Assembly (NCBI RefSeq): GCF_002563635.1 | Contig: NZ_PDIZ01000001.1 | Coordinates: forward strand, 1,612,001-1,676,000 | Length of the DNA: 64,000 nt | DNA from: Bacillus sp. es.036 | GTDB taxonomy: Bacteria; Bacillota; Bacilli; Bacillales; Guptibacillaceae | Direction: 5' to 3' | In this document: positions 17,703-25,851 of the stretch, piece after piece | Position numbering within the stretch: position 1 is the stretch's first letter | Layout: each line of letters opens with the position of its first letter | Translations under genes and position numbers: made by a program | Notes under the pieces: generated by a model | Told to the model about the DNA's origin: nothing | Databases searched by the model: none | Seen by the model: the letters and a program-made list of their open reading frames with translations, nothing else

Positions 17703-17719
17703 GCTCCGATTTAACGGAA
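17703..17719 (+). repeat. Cassette site 18
   Basis: Core GCTCCGATTTAACGGAA. Confidence 0.85.
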
Positions 17720-17776
17720 GATTGAATTACTACCTACTAGCCTTCGTAACAAAGTCTATATTAAAGTCACATTTAT

Positions 17777-18097
17777 TCAAGTGCCAAATATCAGAGTGCC
17801 AAGGAAGAGATAAAAAAATGGGAACATTATTAAGACGCCGTTTCCTACTATTGCAGCTATTGAAAAAACACTCTTTTTATAACCCAAAGCCTTCGCCGCG
17901 AAAAGGAGCCCTATTGTGCAAAATAGTAATGGAAAGAATATTGGCAATCCTTGCAGCTTGTTGAGCGTAATAAAATCCAAGAAAAAATTAGCGATGAATA
18001 AAACGGGAATCAAGAATAATAAATAAGAAATTATTAATAGTAATCTATACAATTTAAAGCCTCCATCCAATATTCTTAAAAAAACTTTTGATTTCAT
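17777..18097 (-). CDS. Membrane protein, unknown
   Basis: 106 residues with three helices. AGAGGGATGG precedes the ATG. It shares its cassette with the small frame at 18181. Not recognised. Confidence 0.6.
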   Translation of the reverse strand: MKSKVFLRILDGGFKLYRLLLIISYLLFLIPVLFIANFFLDFITLNKLQGLPIFFPLLFCTIGLLFAAKALGYKKSVFSIAAIVGNGVLIMFPFFYLFLGTLIFGT

Positions 18098-18180
18098 CAG
18101 ATGACCATCCCTCTTCCAGATATGCTCCTTTTTAAAGACAATCAGTCTCCTATTCTATTCATCTTAGTTCTTACTCCAAC

Positions 18181-18291
18181 TTATAATCTCTTCATTGCTT
18201 TTACTAACTGTATTAACCCCCACGTTGCTATTGCAAGAGATATACCAATAATCACCACTGCTATTAGGATTCCAAAAAGTGTTTCTATCAC
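18181..18291 (-). CDS. 36-residue single-helix peptide
   Basis: Begins MIETLFGILIAVVIIGIS, one long hydrophobic segment with a basic end (KAMKRL). GTG start behind GGGGG. First gene of a two-gene cassette (sites 18-19). Low certainty because of size. Confidence 0.45.
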   Translation of the reverse strand: MIETLFGILIAVVIIGISLAIATWGLIQLVKAMKRL

Positions 18292-18393
18292 TATTCCCCC
18301 TAAATATGTAAATCTGGATTATTAAAAATCAAAACAGTTTCCTCTAAATTCACTCTCTATACTTACGTAGCAATGCTATTTAAGTTTCATATA

Positions 18394-18434
18394 AGCGCTT
18401 ACCAATATTAAGCATACGCTCCGAGTTTGCGGAA
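18394..18434 (+). repeat. Cassette site 19 (short form)
   Basis: Hairpin AGCGCTTA..TAAGCATACGCT, core GCTCCGAGTTTGCGGAA at 18418-18434. Confidence 0.85.
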
Positions 18435-18457
18435 GACTCGAAAACGAGATATATTCA

Positions 18458-18643
18458 CTATTTTTCTCCATCCCCTTGCTTACTTATCTTAGGAATAATA
18501 AAGTACCAAGAAATAAAACCGCCTATCATTAGTCCTATTACGACTGTCCATTTTATTTCTCCGTATTTGAAATATCCAAAGAGAATAGCAACGACTGCAA
18601 AAACGAGTGCAGAGATAATACCCTCTTTAATTCGTTTATTCAT
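18458..18643 (-). CDS. Two-helix membrane protein, unknown
   Basis: 61 residues, two helices separated by YFKYGEIKW, basic tail. AAGGAGATC precedes the ATG. Not recognised. Confidence 0.6.
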   Translation of the reverse strand: MNKRIKEGIISALVFAVVAILFGYFKYGEIKWTVVIGLMIGGFISWYFIIPKISKQGDGEK

Positions 18644-18703
18644 TAGAAGATCTCCTTCTTATATATAAATCCCTAAAATTATGTATCATAATATTGAACC
18701 AGC

Positions 18704-18720
18704 GCTCCGAGATTGTAGAA
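18704..18720 (+). repeat. Cassette site 20
   Basis: Core GCTCCGAGATTGTAGAA. Confidence 0.8.
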
Positions 18721-18728
18721 TAATGTAT

Positions 18729-18926
18729 TCACTCCACTTTCTTATCTACATATACTCCTACGAGAAAACGAAGCAATAGATATAACAAAATAGTGACCCC
18801 ACCCACTATGAATACGTTATAATCATCAAATAATACCGTTGCCAAAATTATTGCGATAACTAAATAAATAACTGCAAACCCTTGCTGATATCTCCTCTTT
18901 TTAGATAACTCATTTAAATCCCTCAA
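18729..18926 (-). CDS. Two-helix membrane protein, unknown
   Basis: 65 residues; basic N-terminal segment (LSKKRRYQQ), two helices and a charged tail (YVDKKVE). The TTG at 18924-18926 has GGAG eight bases upstream. Not recognised. Confidence 0.55.
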   Translation of the reverse strand: MRDLNELSKKRRYQQGFAVIYLVIAIILATVLFDDYNVFIVGGVTILLYLLLRFLVGVYVDKKVE

Positions 18927-18993
18927 TTCATTCACTCCAGTCCTAAATCTGAAAGTCAATCTACATAAAGAGCAGACTTTTTATTCTGTAAAT

Positions 18994-19010
18994 GCTCCGA
19001 GATTGTTTAA
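18994..19010 (+). repeat. Cassette site 21
   Basis: Core GCTCCGAGATTGTTTAA with stem GAGCAGA..TGTAAATGCTC. Confidence 0.8.
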
Positions 19011-19152
19011 TAACTGTTATTTCAAAGACATTTCTTCCTCAAGTGATTGTCGTTCCATTTCTGGCACCTCAGTAGTCAGCTATTGTGGAGCCTTATGAAA
19101 ATATTCATTTCATCTGATATAATTAAATTACAAAATAAAGGTGGTGGTTTAT

Positions 19153-19356
19153 GTGTTAGAACGTGAAAGTGAATCACAAGGAAGAAAGTTTGCTTGGGTG
19201 GGTAAATGGGCAAAAATGACTGGTGATCGTGCAAAAATTGATGCCAAGGTAAATAACACCTATATCGTTTATGATACAGAAAATGGCCTTGTGAAAGAGT
19301 ATCCTGATGGAACCGTTGTAAAGTTTGACCAAAAACCAGATGGTGATATTGAATGA
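19153..19356 (+). CDS. Small partner (putative antitoxin) of the zeta-like kinase
   Basis: 67 residues, mixed charge, beta-rich, with no recognised DNA-binding motif. It overlaps the downstream kinase by four bases (ATGA), so the two are translationally coupled. By analogy with epsilon-zeta pairs I infer an antitoxin, although the sequence (ending VKFDQKPDGDIE) is not the helical epsilon fold. The GTG at 19153 has AAAGGTGG eight bases upstream. Plus strand, against the array direction. Confidence 0.55.
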   Translation: MLERESESQGRKFAWVGKWAKMTGDRAKIDAKVNNTYIVYDTENGLVKEYPDGTVVKFDQKPDGDIE

Positions 19357-19952
19357 CAAAGCCAAAGCTCCCTCCTATGATGTATGTTTTTGCTGGTAAC
19401 AATGGGAGTGGAAAAAGCACGCTACGTAACCTTCTAATTGATAAGTTAGGCATAGACATTAATATTGATCCTGATTCCATTGCGCGTAGATTGGATCCAC
19501 AATCACCTGAGACGAAACAATTAGCAGCAGGTAAAGCAGCCGTAAGACTGATTTACGAGTGCATTGAAGAAGAAAAGAGTTTTTCAATTGAAACGACGCT
19601 CGCTGGAAAAAATGCGATTCACCAAATGACCAAAGCCAAGGAAAAAGGATTTGAAATTACAATGTTTTATGTTGGATTAAGCCACGTCACGCAAAACATT
19701 GAGCGAGTCGCATTACGAGTGAGGAATGGTGGCCATCATATCCCAACAAAGGACATCCTGAAAAGAGATATCACTTCCAAAGAAAACCTACTTCAACACT
19801 TGTCACTCATTAACAACCTCGTCGTTATCGATAACAGCAAATCAGATGGAGAATTGATTTTAGAAATATCTAATAACCAATTAACCTTCGAAACTGATGA
19901 GATACCTGAATGGGCAGACCCTATAAAACAGAAATTTAATACTCTAAGGTGA
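19353..19952 (+). CDS. Zeta-toxin-like P-loop kinase
   Basis: 199 residues. A Walker A motif GNNGSGKST is at about residues 13-21, followed by NIDPDSIAR (the Asp-containing substrate block of zeta toxins), the FSIETTLAG block, and an Arg-rich lid (RVALRVRNGGHHIP). Zeta toxins phosphorylate UDP-N-acetylglucosamine and block wall synthesis; shorter relatives are annotated as zeta-toxin-family or UDP-GlcNAc kinases. It lies with a small upstream partner in one cassette (sites 21-22) and has its own terminator. Confidence 0.78.
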   Translation: MTKPKLPPMMYVFAGNNGSGKSTLRNLLIDKLGIDINIDPDSIARRLDPQSPETKQLAAGKAAVRLIYECIEEEKSFSIETTLAGKNAIHQMTKAKEKGFEITMFYVGLSHVTQNIERVALRVRNGGHHIPTKDILKRDITSKENLLQHLSLINNLVVIDNSKSDGELILEISNNQLTFETDEIPEWADPIKQKFNTLR

Positions 19953-19985
19953 AAGCTTCTTCTATTGGTTCATAGAAGAAGCTTT
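19952..19985 (+). terminator. Intrinsic terminator after the zeta-like gene
   Basis: A 14-bp perfect stem AAAGCTTCTTCTAT / ATAGAAGAAGCTTT followed by TTTAAT. Confidence 0.88.
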
Positions 19986-20022
19986 TTAATGTAACTAAGG
20001 AATGAACACAAACTAAACAATC

Positions 20023-20039
20023 GCTCCGATTTTATGGAA
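20023..20039 (+). repeat. Cassette site 22
   Basis: Core GCTCCGATTTTATGGAA. Confidence 0.85.
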
Positions 20040-20107
20040 TAAATCAAGATCTTTCTCATGACAAAAGAACTTTCATAACAGATGGCTTACTCTAAATTAA
20101 TTAGGTC

Positions 20108-20572
20108 TTAAAGAGTTTTCTCCATTGATATTCTCGTATTTGAATATCCCATTTTCTTGTACAATCTATAAGCTCCATCATTCTTCCCAAACACACTTAA
20201 CCCTATTGAATTCACACCAAGTACTCTAAGCTTGTCTTGTAGCATCTCAATAGTCTTAGTTCCAAATCCTTTTCCTCTATGATGTTCATCAATTAAAATG
20301 TGATACAAGTAGGCAGAATTAATTTCTGGAATGACACTGTACCAAAGAAGCCCCACTTTTTCATTTGAGTTAGCTTTCATAATATTATAGAGACATTGTC
20401 CCTCAGTGGCTAAGCCATCCTTAAACATGTCGTTGATCATCATTTCTGATTCCTCTAAAGCCTGCTCAATTGTTAAATTGAAGTTTTTTGTAATTTCATT
20501 AGCATGATCAGGAATCATAAAATCCAAATACTCCTTGAATTCCACTTCATTAACCTTACTTAACTTAATCAT
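20108..20572 (-). CDS. GNAT-family N-acetyltransferase
   Basis: 154 residues of the GNAT fold: acetyl-CoA motif A HHRGKGFGTKTIEML (R/Q-x-x-G-x-G/A) and the C-terminal VFGKNDGAYRLYKKMGY block. It transfers an acetyl group to an unknown amine. I prefer the ATG at 20570-20572 (GGAGAG six bases upstream) to an upstream start that adds 22 residues. GNAT enzymes are classic cargo of integron cassettes. Confidence 0.85.
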   Translation of the reverse strand: MIKLSKVNEVEFKEYLDFMIPDHANEITKNFNLTIEQALEESEMMINDMFKDGLATEGQCLYNIMKANSNEKVGLLWYSVIPEINSAYLYHILIDEHHRGKGFGTKTIEMLQDKLRVLGVNSIGLSVFGKNDGAYRLYKKMGYSNTRISMEKTL

Positions 20573-20768
20573 GTTATCTCTCCATTCTATAGGGCTGCAT
20601 TCTTTGTTTACATAGTAGTTGAGTAGAAAACAGATCAATTTTTAAATGATTAAGTTTTAAGTTAATCATGAATAAACAATCTGTTCACCCATGACCATGG
20701 CACACACCGAAAGCCTCGAATCATCTTCATTCCTCCTTTATGGACTTTGTAATTATTGATCTATTAAA

Positions 20769-20785
20769 GCTCCGAGATACTTGAA
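20769..20785 (+). repeat. Cassette site 23
   Basis: Core GCTCCGAGATACTTGAA. Confidence 0.85.
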
Positions 20786-20802
20786 TAACCACCTAAAATC
20801 TA

Positions 20803-21486
20803 TTAGCTAGTGGAATTAATTGTTACTGCATGGTTCTCATTTACTACTATTTGATCATTCGTATTTACCTCTAGATCAATTGGATAAATAGCAGAAACCT
20901 TATCAGAAAATATCCATCTTCTACCTGGTTGAACTAACAAAATAAAGACGCCAATTGCACGATTCCCCATAAAATTAAGTGATTCGTCGCTTATTTGTTT
21001 GTTATCACGCTCGTTAATCCCAAGGTACATTAATTGTCTTCCAGTTTTTATTGCATCATCCACAGTAAGGCTAATTTCACTAATACTTAGAATGCTACTT
21101 TGTGAAAATGGTTCATCACTAGCTTTGGTTATAGAATGTCTGGAGATAAACTCAACTACATTTTCAGAAGGGTCATAAAAGTATAGTGAATGGCCAGGAA
21201 GGTTTGGGAAATCCGCCTCATCTTTTCCTTCTTCTTCATTAAGTTTAACTTTACCTTCTAGCCACGCTTTAGCCTCTTTAAATTTATTTGAAGGGATATT
21301 GAAAGCAAAGTGGTAATAAGGATCGCCTTTTACATTTCTTGATGTGAATTTCAATTGACTTGAACCAATTGATACCTGAAAACTTTCTTGGCATTCTTTT
21401 GTTAATGGCATACCTAAAGTTTCTGTATAAAAAATTTTCATTTTATCAAGATGTTTTGTTTTTAAAGTAAGCCGCCTTATCCTCAC
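20803..21486 (-). CDS. VOC-fold protein, coupled to its upstream partner
   Basis: 227 residues. The first half is a VOC module (LDKMKIFYTETLGMPL, YFYDPSENVVEFISRH), and the second half is less clear but has a second VOC-like strand pattern (ISLTVDDAIKTGRQL). The GTG at 21484-21486 overlaps the stop of the upstream VOC gene by four bases (GTGA). The coupling suggests the pair work together on one substrate, possibly as a heteromer; the substrate is unknown. Confidence 0.72.
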   Translation of the reverse strand: MRIRRLTLKTKHLDKMKIFYTETLGMPLTKECQESFQVSIGSSQLKFTSRNVKGDPYYHFAFNIPSNKFKEAKAWLEGKVKLNEEEGKDEADFPNLPGHSLYFYDPSENVVEFISRHSITKASDEPFSQSSILSISEISLTVDDAIKTGRQLMYLGINERDNKQISDESLNFMGNRAIGVFILLVQPGRRWIFSDKVSAIYPIDLEVNTNDQIVVNENHAVTINSTS

Positions 21487-21962
21487 AAGGTATTCTCTTC
21501 TCCTCTTAGGCGTACTATTTCCATCCACTTTGTCATTTCAAATTTCCCACTTTCTTGTTTGAGTTCGTCCGGAACAGAAACAAAACTCATGAACTCCAAA
21601 CTGTTTCCATCTGGATCTTTAAAATAGACAGAAGCATTCCCCTGATTAGGCCTTACAAATGGCTGCACTGATGCCCTGTTTCCGAAAGGTACAGCTTCTA
21701 TTCCTTTACTATGCAACCAATTCACAGAGTTCTTCATCTCTTCAAATGGAATTCTAAAAGCCACATGTCTTAGTGATGGGTGGTATGCGGTTAAATATTC
21801 TTCTCCTTCCCAGAGCCCTAGCCAACTTTTATGCCTCTCAATCCAGATAAAAGCAATTCCATCTCCTTCCCAAGCAAGCTCTAACCCCAAGCTTTGATAA
21901 AATTGAATAGAACATCTTAGATCTTTAACTGGTAAATGAGCTTCGTAAAGTCCTTCAATCAT
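21483..21962 (-). CDS. VOC-fold (glyoxalase-like) protein
   Basis: 159 residues: LPVKDLRCSIQFYQSLGLEL opens the first beta-alpha-beta unit, HVAFRIPFEEM holds a His that could bind metal, and FKDPDGNSLEFMS holds the matching Glu. It resembles bleomycin/fosfomycin-resistance and dioxygenase folds. The substrate cannot be told. The gene is first of a two-gene coupled pair in the cassette between sites 23 and 24. Confidence 0.78.
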   Translation of the reverse strand: MIEGLYEAHLPVKDLRCSIQFYQSLGLELAWEGDGIAFIWIERHKSWLGLWEGEEYLTAYHPSLRHVAFRIPFEEMKNSVNWLHSKGIEAVPFGNRASVQPFVRPNQGNASVYFKDPDGNSLEFMSFVSVPDELKQESGKFEMTKWMEIVRLRGEENTL

Positions 21963-22116
21963 ATTTATCCACTTCCTCTTTTCATATTTTCTATGAATTA
22001 AGTGTATATAGGAATTTAATATGACGCCTCGGCTGCGAGCATTAAATAAGCTACAACTTTAGAAGGAGACTTATACATGAGCCAGATAATCTTACTAGAG
22101 TTTAAAATTCCAGCAT

Positions 22117-22161
22117 TTAAAAGAGCCTATCTTATTAAAGATAAGCTCCGATTAAATGGAA
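22117..22161 (+). repeat. Cassette site 24
   Basis: Hairpin GAGCCTATCTT..AAGATAAGCTC, core GCTCCGATTAAATGGAA at 22145-22161. The 300 bp around it (21963-22263) hold no convincing gene. Confidence 0.82.
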
Positions 22162-22263
22162 GACTAGACTTCAAGATATCTTCGATACTTAAAATAAGTT
22201 TTCTTTCAAACCTCGAACCATTTTCATAAGCTCCACTATATGATGATTAGAAAGATCTTGATT

Positions 22264-22425
22264 TTAAGATTTTTCAAAAGCCCACTCATATAACCATTTA
22301 AAAAATGTTGCAAAAAAAGAGATGCCAATTATACTTACAACTGTCTGCTTATGTGATAAGAACAACACATTCCATATTGATAGGCCAACAATCATGAATA
22401 AGAAGAACTTAAAATAACTTAACAC
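22264..22425 (-). CDS. Two-helix membrane protein, FFLFMIVG family member 2
   Basis: 53 residues, starting MLSYFKFFLFMIVGLSIWNV and containing ATFFKWLYEW. Paralogue of 17486-17662 and of the broken 31319-31495. The GTG start has AGAGG eight bases upstream. Function unknown. Confidence 0.6.
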   Translation of the reverse strand: MLSYFKFFLFMIVGLSIWNVLFLSHKQTVVSIIGISFFATFFKWLYEWAFEKS

Positions 22426-22580
22426 TTTCACCACCTCTATTTTTCACACTAAGATTTGATACACAGACTTCAATATTTTCATTTCGTTTCCAATACATTT
22501 ACGAAAGAAGGTCCTACTTTGTTTCAACCTGTCTATTATCTGATAACTGATCCTTCTATATAAATACTCTAAACAAAAAA

Positions 22581-22624
22581 AGAGAGCCAATTCTTTGTTA
22601 AAGAATCGCTCCGAGATTATGGAA
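22581..22624 (+). repeat. Cassette site 25
   Basis: Hairpin AGAGCCAATTCTTT..AAAGAATCGCTC, core GCTCCGAGATTATGGAA at 22608-22624. Confidence 0.85.
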
Positions 22625-22636
22625 CATTAATATTTG

Positions 22637-22834
22637 TTATGATTGTTTCCAACCACTGGTTTGTATCCTTAGAACAGAAGCCATTACCCCTATGAGGCAA
22701 AAGATAATTCCTACTGGCAAGATGATGAATAGTAAAAGGTCCGGAACTATTCCAAGGTACGGTAGAATTGTACATACCGGAACTGCAACGGTCAGGGTTA
22801 ATAAGATGATCAAATCAAGTTTTTTGGTATTCAA
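22637..22834 (-). CDS. Two-helix membrane protein, unknown
   Basis: 65 residues with two helices. TTG start nine bases after AGGAGG. Not recognised. Confidence 0.6.
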   Translation of the reverse strand: MNTKKLDLIILLTLTVAVPVCTILPYLGIVPDLLLFIILPVGIIFCLIGVMASVLRIQTSGWKQS

Positions 22835-22894
22835 ATAATAATCCTCCTAGAGCATAAAGTAGTTCGATTAGCATCTAATTTTAATCAAAATGCT

Positions 22895-22986
22895 TAATAC
22901 CAATTATTTCAAATCAGAGCTAATAAATCCATCTTTTTCACTAAAAAGAGCCTATCTTATTACAGATAAGCTCCGAGATAATGGAA
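22895..22986 (+). repeat. Cassette site 26 (long form)
   Basis: TAATACCAATTATTTCAAAT arm, hairpin, core GCTCCGAGATAATGGAA at 22970-22986. Confidence 0.88.
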
Positions 22987-23045
22987 CAAGCTGTTTCATC
23001 CTATTAATTTGATTACTCTTTAAAAAAGATCCATATTAGTCTAAG

Positions 23046-24320
23046 CTATCTTGTAATACTTTGTTTAAACACTATGTTTTTTCTCCTGTACACACTGAGC
23101 ACGTTGCCAAAGACTATGGAGTTCATTATTGTTGGCGTTAATCCATAACTGATAAAAGGTAACGAAATCCCTATTATCGGAAGAAGACCAAGGGTCATAG
23201 CAATCGAGTAGAGAAACTGAACCGAGAATAAGCTTAGACCTCCTACAACAAGCATCTTTCCAAATGAATCATTTATTTTAAAGGTGACGTAGATCATTCG
23301 AGTCATCAACATAGCTAGAACTAAAAATAGAATGATTCCTAACATCCAGCCGAAGTGATAGGTAAGGCTTAGAAAAACAAAATCAGTGTGGCCTGTTGGT
23401 ATAAAAACTTGTTCCCCACGTTGACCGAACCAACCGGCAGCCTTTAATAATTCCTTCGCCTGTAAGTACATATAACCACTAGAATCTGCATATTCGGTTG
23501 GATTTAAATAACCCAAGATTCTATCTTTCTGATAATCATCTAGATTTCCCCACAATAAATATCCTGCTGAGAACATGACAGCTAGACTACTTACCGCTAA
23601 CAACAATATTCTTTTTTTTCTTACGTCACTAAACCAAAGCAGAACAACTGTCATGGCGCTAAAGACGAAGATTGAATTAGGGTCGAGGACAATTAAAAAA
23701 AAGAAGATTGGCACAGAACATAAAAGAAGAAACTTCCAATAGGATACCTTGCTACTTATGAATAAAGCTGAAAATCCTACGTAAAAAAGTAAAAGCGTTT
23801 GTGTACTGTCAATCCCGAATGGACCTACTCGTAATACTGGAATGCCATTCGTATATGTTGTTGGAAACAGGACTAAAAGAGCTAAAACAAATAGACCCAT
23901 GAGATAAAAAAACCATCTCCACTTATATAATTTTCGATAATCAAAAAACATAAGCCCAGTTATTATCATTACACTAATAACAGAAAAAATGATTTTCCTT
24001 TCAAAATAGTAATTTAAGTCTAAATTCCAAAACATCAAAGGCAAAAAACTCAATCCAATCGTAACGACTAGCAAACTAATAAGCCACCAGTCTGTTTTTG
24101 GACGATGAAGTTTATTTAGACGTTGGCCAAGCTGAACTGGGCTCCCCATTTGCTTAATAGCTACTCTTTCAGCTTCTTCTTCCTCTACCCCTGTTTGAAC
24201 TAGTCTTTTTTTCTCACTATTTATATGATGATTAAGTTCATGGGAAATCATTTCTTTCGCTTCTATAGCTTTTATTTGTTCTTGTACTTGGTCTAAGAAA
24301 TCATACTTTTTGTCACTCAT
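23046..24320 (-). CDS. FtsW/RodA/SpoVE-family protein with a HAAS-type N-terminal domain
   Basis: 424 residues. The first ~80 are a soluble helical segment (EAERVAIKQMGSPVQLGQRLNKLHRP) of the HAAS / permease-prefix type that often interacts with partner proteins. The rest has about ten helices of the SEDS family, including the GINGxPFISYGLTP-like ending GISLPFISYGLTPTI. SEDS proteins polymerise peptidoglycan glycan strands. It is third in an operon with a PadR-like protein (4-bp overlap) and an ECF sigma factor, so a regulated, stress-induced wall enzyme is likely. Most genomes carry SEDS genes in core loci; this one is cassette-borne. Confidence 0.82.
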   Translation of the reverse strand: MSDKKYDFLDQVQEQIKAIEAKEMISHELNHHINSEKKRLVQTGVEEEEAERVAIKQMGSPVQLGQRLNKLHRPKTDWWLISLLVVTIGLSFLPLMFWNLDLNYYFERKIIFSVISVMIITGLMFFDYRKLYKWRWFFYLMGLFVLALLVLFPTTYTNGIPVLRVGPFGIDSTQTLLLFYVGFSALFISSKVSYWKFLLLCSVPIFFFLIVLDPNSIFVFSAMTVVLLWFSDVRKKRILLLAVSSLAVMFSAGYLLWGNLDDYQKDRILGYLNPTEYADSSGYMYLQAKELLKAAGWFGQRGEQVFIPTGHTDFVFLSLTYHFGWMLGIILFLVLAMLMTRMIYVTFKINDSFGKMLVVGGLSLFSVQFLYSIAMTLGLLPIIGISLPFISYGLTPTIMNSIVFGNVLSVYRRKNIVFKQSITR

Positions 24321-24733
24321 AATTCATAGTTTCCAGTCAAATTACTAAGCTTAAGAACGCCTCTCACTCTTTTGTTTTCCATTTTCTTTAATACTTTTCT
24401 ACCCTTACTCGTTAGTTTATACATTTTTGAGTAATCGCTACGCCACCTTACGATTAAGTAGTTTTTTTGTTCAAGAGCATGTAGAACTGTATATAATAGT
24501 CCTTCCTCATCTTCAAACTTCAAAATTCCTCTGCTACGCAATTGTTTCGCCACGTCATGACCCGTTTTCTCTTCCAGAAGCAGCTGTAATACTGCGAGAA
24601 GGATCATTTCATCATCTTCCACTTCTTTCTCTATCTTTTTGTGTATTTGATTCCTATCATCCTCTGTGAATTCCAATTGACTAAAGCATGTTGTTTTCAT
24701 CGATTTCTTCAAGTTCTTTAGCCTTTCCTCCAT
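24317..24733 (-). CDS. PadR-like winged-helix regulator
   Basis: 138 residues. The core LRSRGILKFEDEEGLLYTVLHALEQKNYLIVRWR..MYKLTSKGRKVLKK is the PadR winged helix, but with an extra N-terminal helix. Its stop overlaps the FtsW-like start by four bases and its start overlaps the sigma stop by one base. It probably tunes the operon. Confidence 0.75.
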   Translation of the reverse strand: MEERLKNLKKSMKTTCFSQLEFTEDDRNQIHKKIEKEVEDDEMILLAVLQLLLEEKTGHDVAKQLRSRGILKFEDEEGLLYTVLHALEQKNYLIVRWRSDYSKMYKLTSKGRKVLKKMENKRVRGVLKLSNLTGNYEL

Positions 24734-25272
24734 CAGATCATTCCTCCTAATTGTTCCTTAAGCAATTGCTTAGCTCGTTTCAATCTCGTTTTAACCGTGT
24801 TACTATTTTGATCTGTCACGCTACTTATTTCTTTAATCGACATCTCTTCAAAATAAAAGAGATAAATGACCTCTCTATAATGAATTGGGAGATCCATGAC
24901 AGCTATGACCAGCTCTTCGTCTTCTTCCTGTCGAATAACTGAATCTTCCACACCAGATTCTTGTGCTGGAGTAAGAGCAACTTCAACTTCAGAAGGAATC
25001 ACTTTTCTTTTGTACCAGCTCTTAAGATAGTCTTTGCAATGATTTATGGCAATTCTCCAAACCCAGGTCTTCATTTTCGAATGTTGTTTGTAGGTATGTA
25101 AATTCTTATAGCATTTCACAAAGACCTCTTGAGTCAAATCTTCGGCTATTGCCTTGTCTTTTACATAGGAATACATCAGATAGAGAATTTCTTCTCCAAA
25201 GTTTCTCATCATCTCGTCTATTAAATTATTTTTATCAGCCGTATCAACTATATTTTCAATGTACTCTTCCAC
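24733..25272 (-). CDS. ECF sigma factor
   Basis: 179 residues: sigma region 2 (YVKDKAIAEDLTQEVFVKCYKNLHTY..WVWRIAINHCKDYL) and region 4 (LPIHYREVIYLFYFEEMSIKEIS..NTVKTRLKRAKQLL). GTG start behind GGGAGGGTGAAAA. It heads the sigma / PadR / SEDS operon and likely transcribes it together with other stress genes. The related sigma factor at 47551 shares the motif EDxxQEVFxKCYKNLH. Confidence 0.88.
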   Translation of the reverse strand: MEEYIENIVDTADKNNLIDEMMRNFGEEILYLMYSYVKDKAIAEDLTQEVFVKCYKNLHTYKQHSKMKTWVWRIAINHCKDYLKSWYKRKVIPSEVEVALTPAQESGVEDSVIRQEEDEELVIAVMDLPIHYREVIYLFYFEEMSIKEISSVTDQNSNTVKTRLKRAKQLLKEQLGGMI

Positions 25273-25370
25273 TTTTCACCCTCCCTTACATTAGACGATG
25301 TACCGACTTGAAAGTTTTTGAAAAATAGTTATTTACTAAAAAATCTATTCGTGAGTTAAATTAACACTAA

Positions 25371-25405
25371 AAAAGGCAATCTCCATAATGAAAATTGCCT
25401 TTTTC
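25371..25405. terminator. Intrinsic terminator
   Basis: AAAAAGGCAAT..ATTGCCTTTTT stem with flanking A and T runs, lying between the sigma operon start and site 27. It could end the DUF3953 gene transcript from the right or shield the sigma operon promoter. Confidence 0.75.
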
Positions 25406-25418
25406 ATATCCAATTAAA

Positions 25419-25435
25419 GCTCCGATTTAGCTTAA
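25419..25435 (+). repeat. Cassette site 27
   Basis: Core GCTCCGATTTAGCTTAA; the stop codon of the next gene overlaps it. Confidence 0.75.
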
Positions 25436-25657
25436 TAAAAAACCCTTAATTGATACAAATAATGAGAAGATAAAAACACCAACAAGTAAAATACCAATTG
25501 ATTTTCGTTCTTTTTGAAATTCTTCTATTCCCATAACTAACATTGTAAGTCCTAATAGAAATATCATTATATGACTAAACTCAAAATTACTTGTAATCAC
25601 CCCATAAACAGCAAGTGTAAAAGTTGATATTGATAGAACGTATCGTAAAATTTTCAA
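25427..25657 (-). CDS. DUF3953-like membrane protein
   Basis: 76 residues, two to three helices, with LVMGIEEFQKERKS. Paralogue of 13116-13352. The TTG at 25655-25657 (GGGAG eight bases upstream) aligns with the start of the paralogue; a longer reading would add 18 residues. The stop lies inside the site core. Confidence 0.65.
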   Translation of the reverse strand: MKILRYVLSISTFTLAVYGVITSNFEFSHIMIFLLGLTMLVMGIEEFQKERKSIGILLVGVFIFSLFVSIKGFLLS

Positions 25658-25703
25658 CCAAATTCTCCCTTTCATCTTCCTCAAAAATACTGTAATCATC
25701 TGT

Positions 25704-25799
25704 AGTTCCAATTATTTCAAATCATTGAGAACAACTCAATCTTTTATTTCAAATTAAAAGAAGCCTATCTTATTACAGATAAGCTCCGAGATAACGGAA
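25704..25799 (+). repeat. Cassette site 28 (long form)
   Basis: GTTCCAATTATTTCAAAT arm, hairpin, core GCTCCGAGATAACGGAA at 25783-25799. Confidence 0.88.
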
Positions 25800-25851
25800 C
25801 TATAACGAAATGATTTTAACTAATATAAAACTGCTAAGTTGATTTTTCAGC

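Noticed and set aside
17701-17964. 87-residue plus-strand frame
   Set aside because: Antisense to the 106-residue membrane protein and begins inside site 18.
19021-19080. Short minus-strand frame ending EMERQSLEEEMSLK
   Set aside because: No start or ribosome site; at most a C-terminal remnant of a lost cassette gene.
19076-19480. 134-residue minus-strand frame
   Set aside because: Antisense shadow of the zeta-like module, rich in His and Phe with no ribosome site.
22077-22229. Plus-strand 50-residue frame with a good AGAAGGAGA ribosome site (MSQIILLEFKIPAF..)
   Set aside because: It reads straight through the site 24 hairpin and core and lacks any conserved protein feature; probably chance or a gene remnant.
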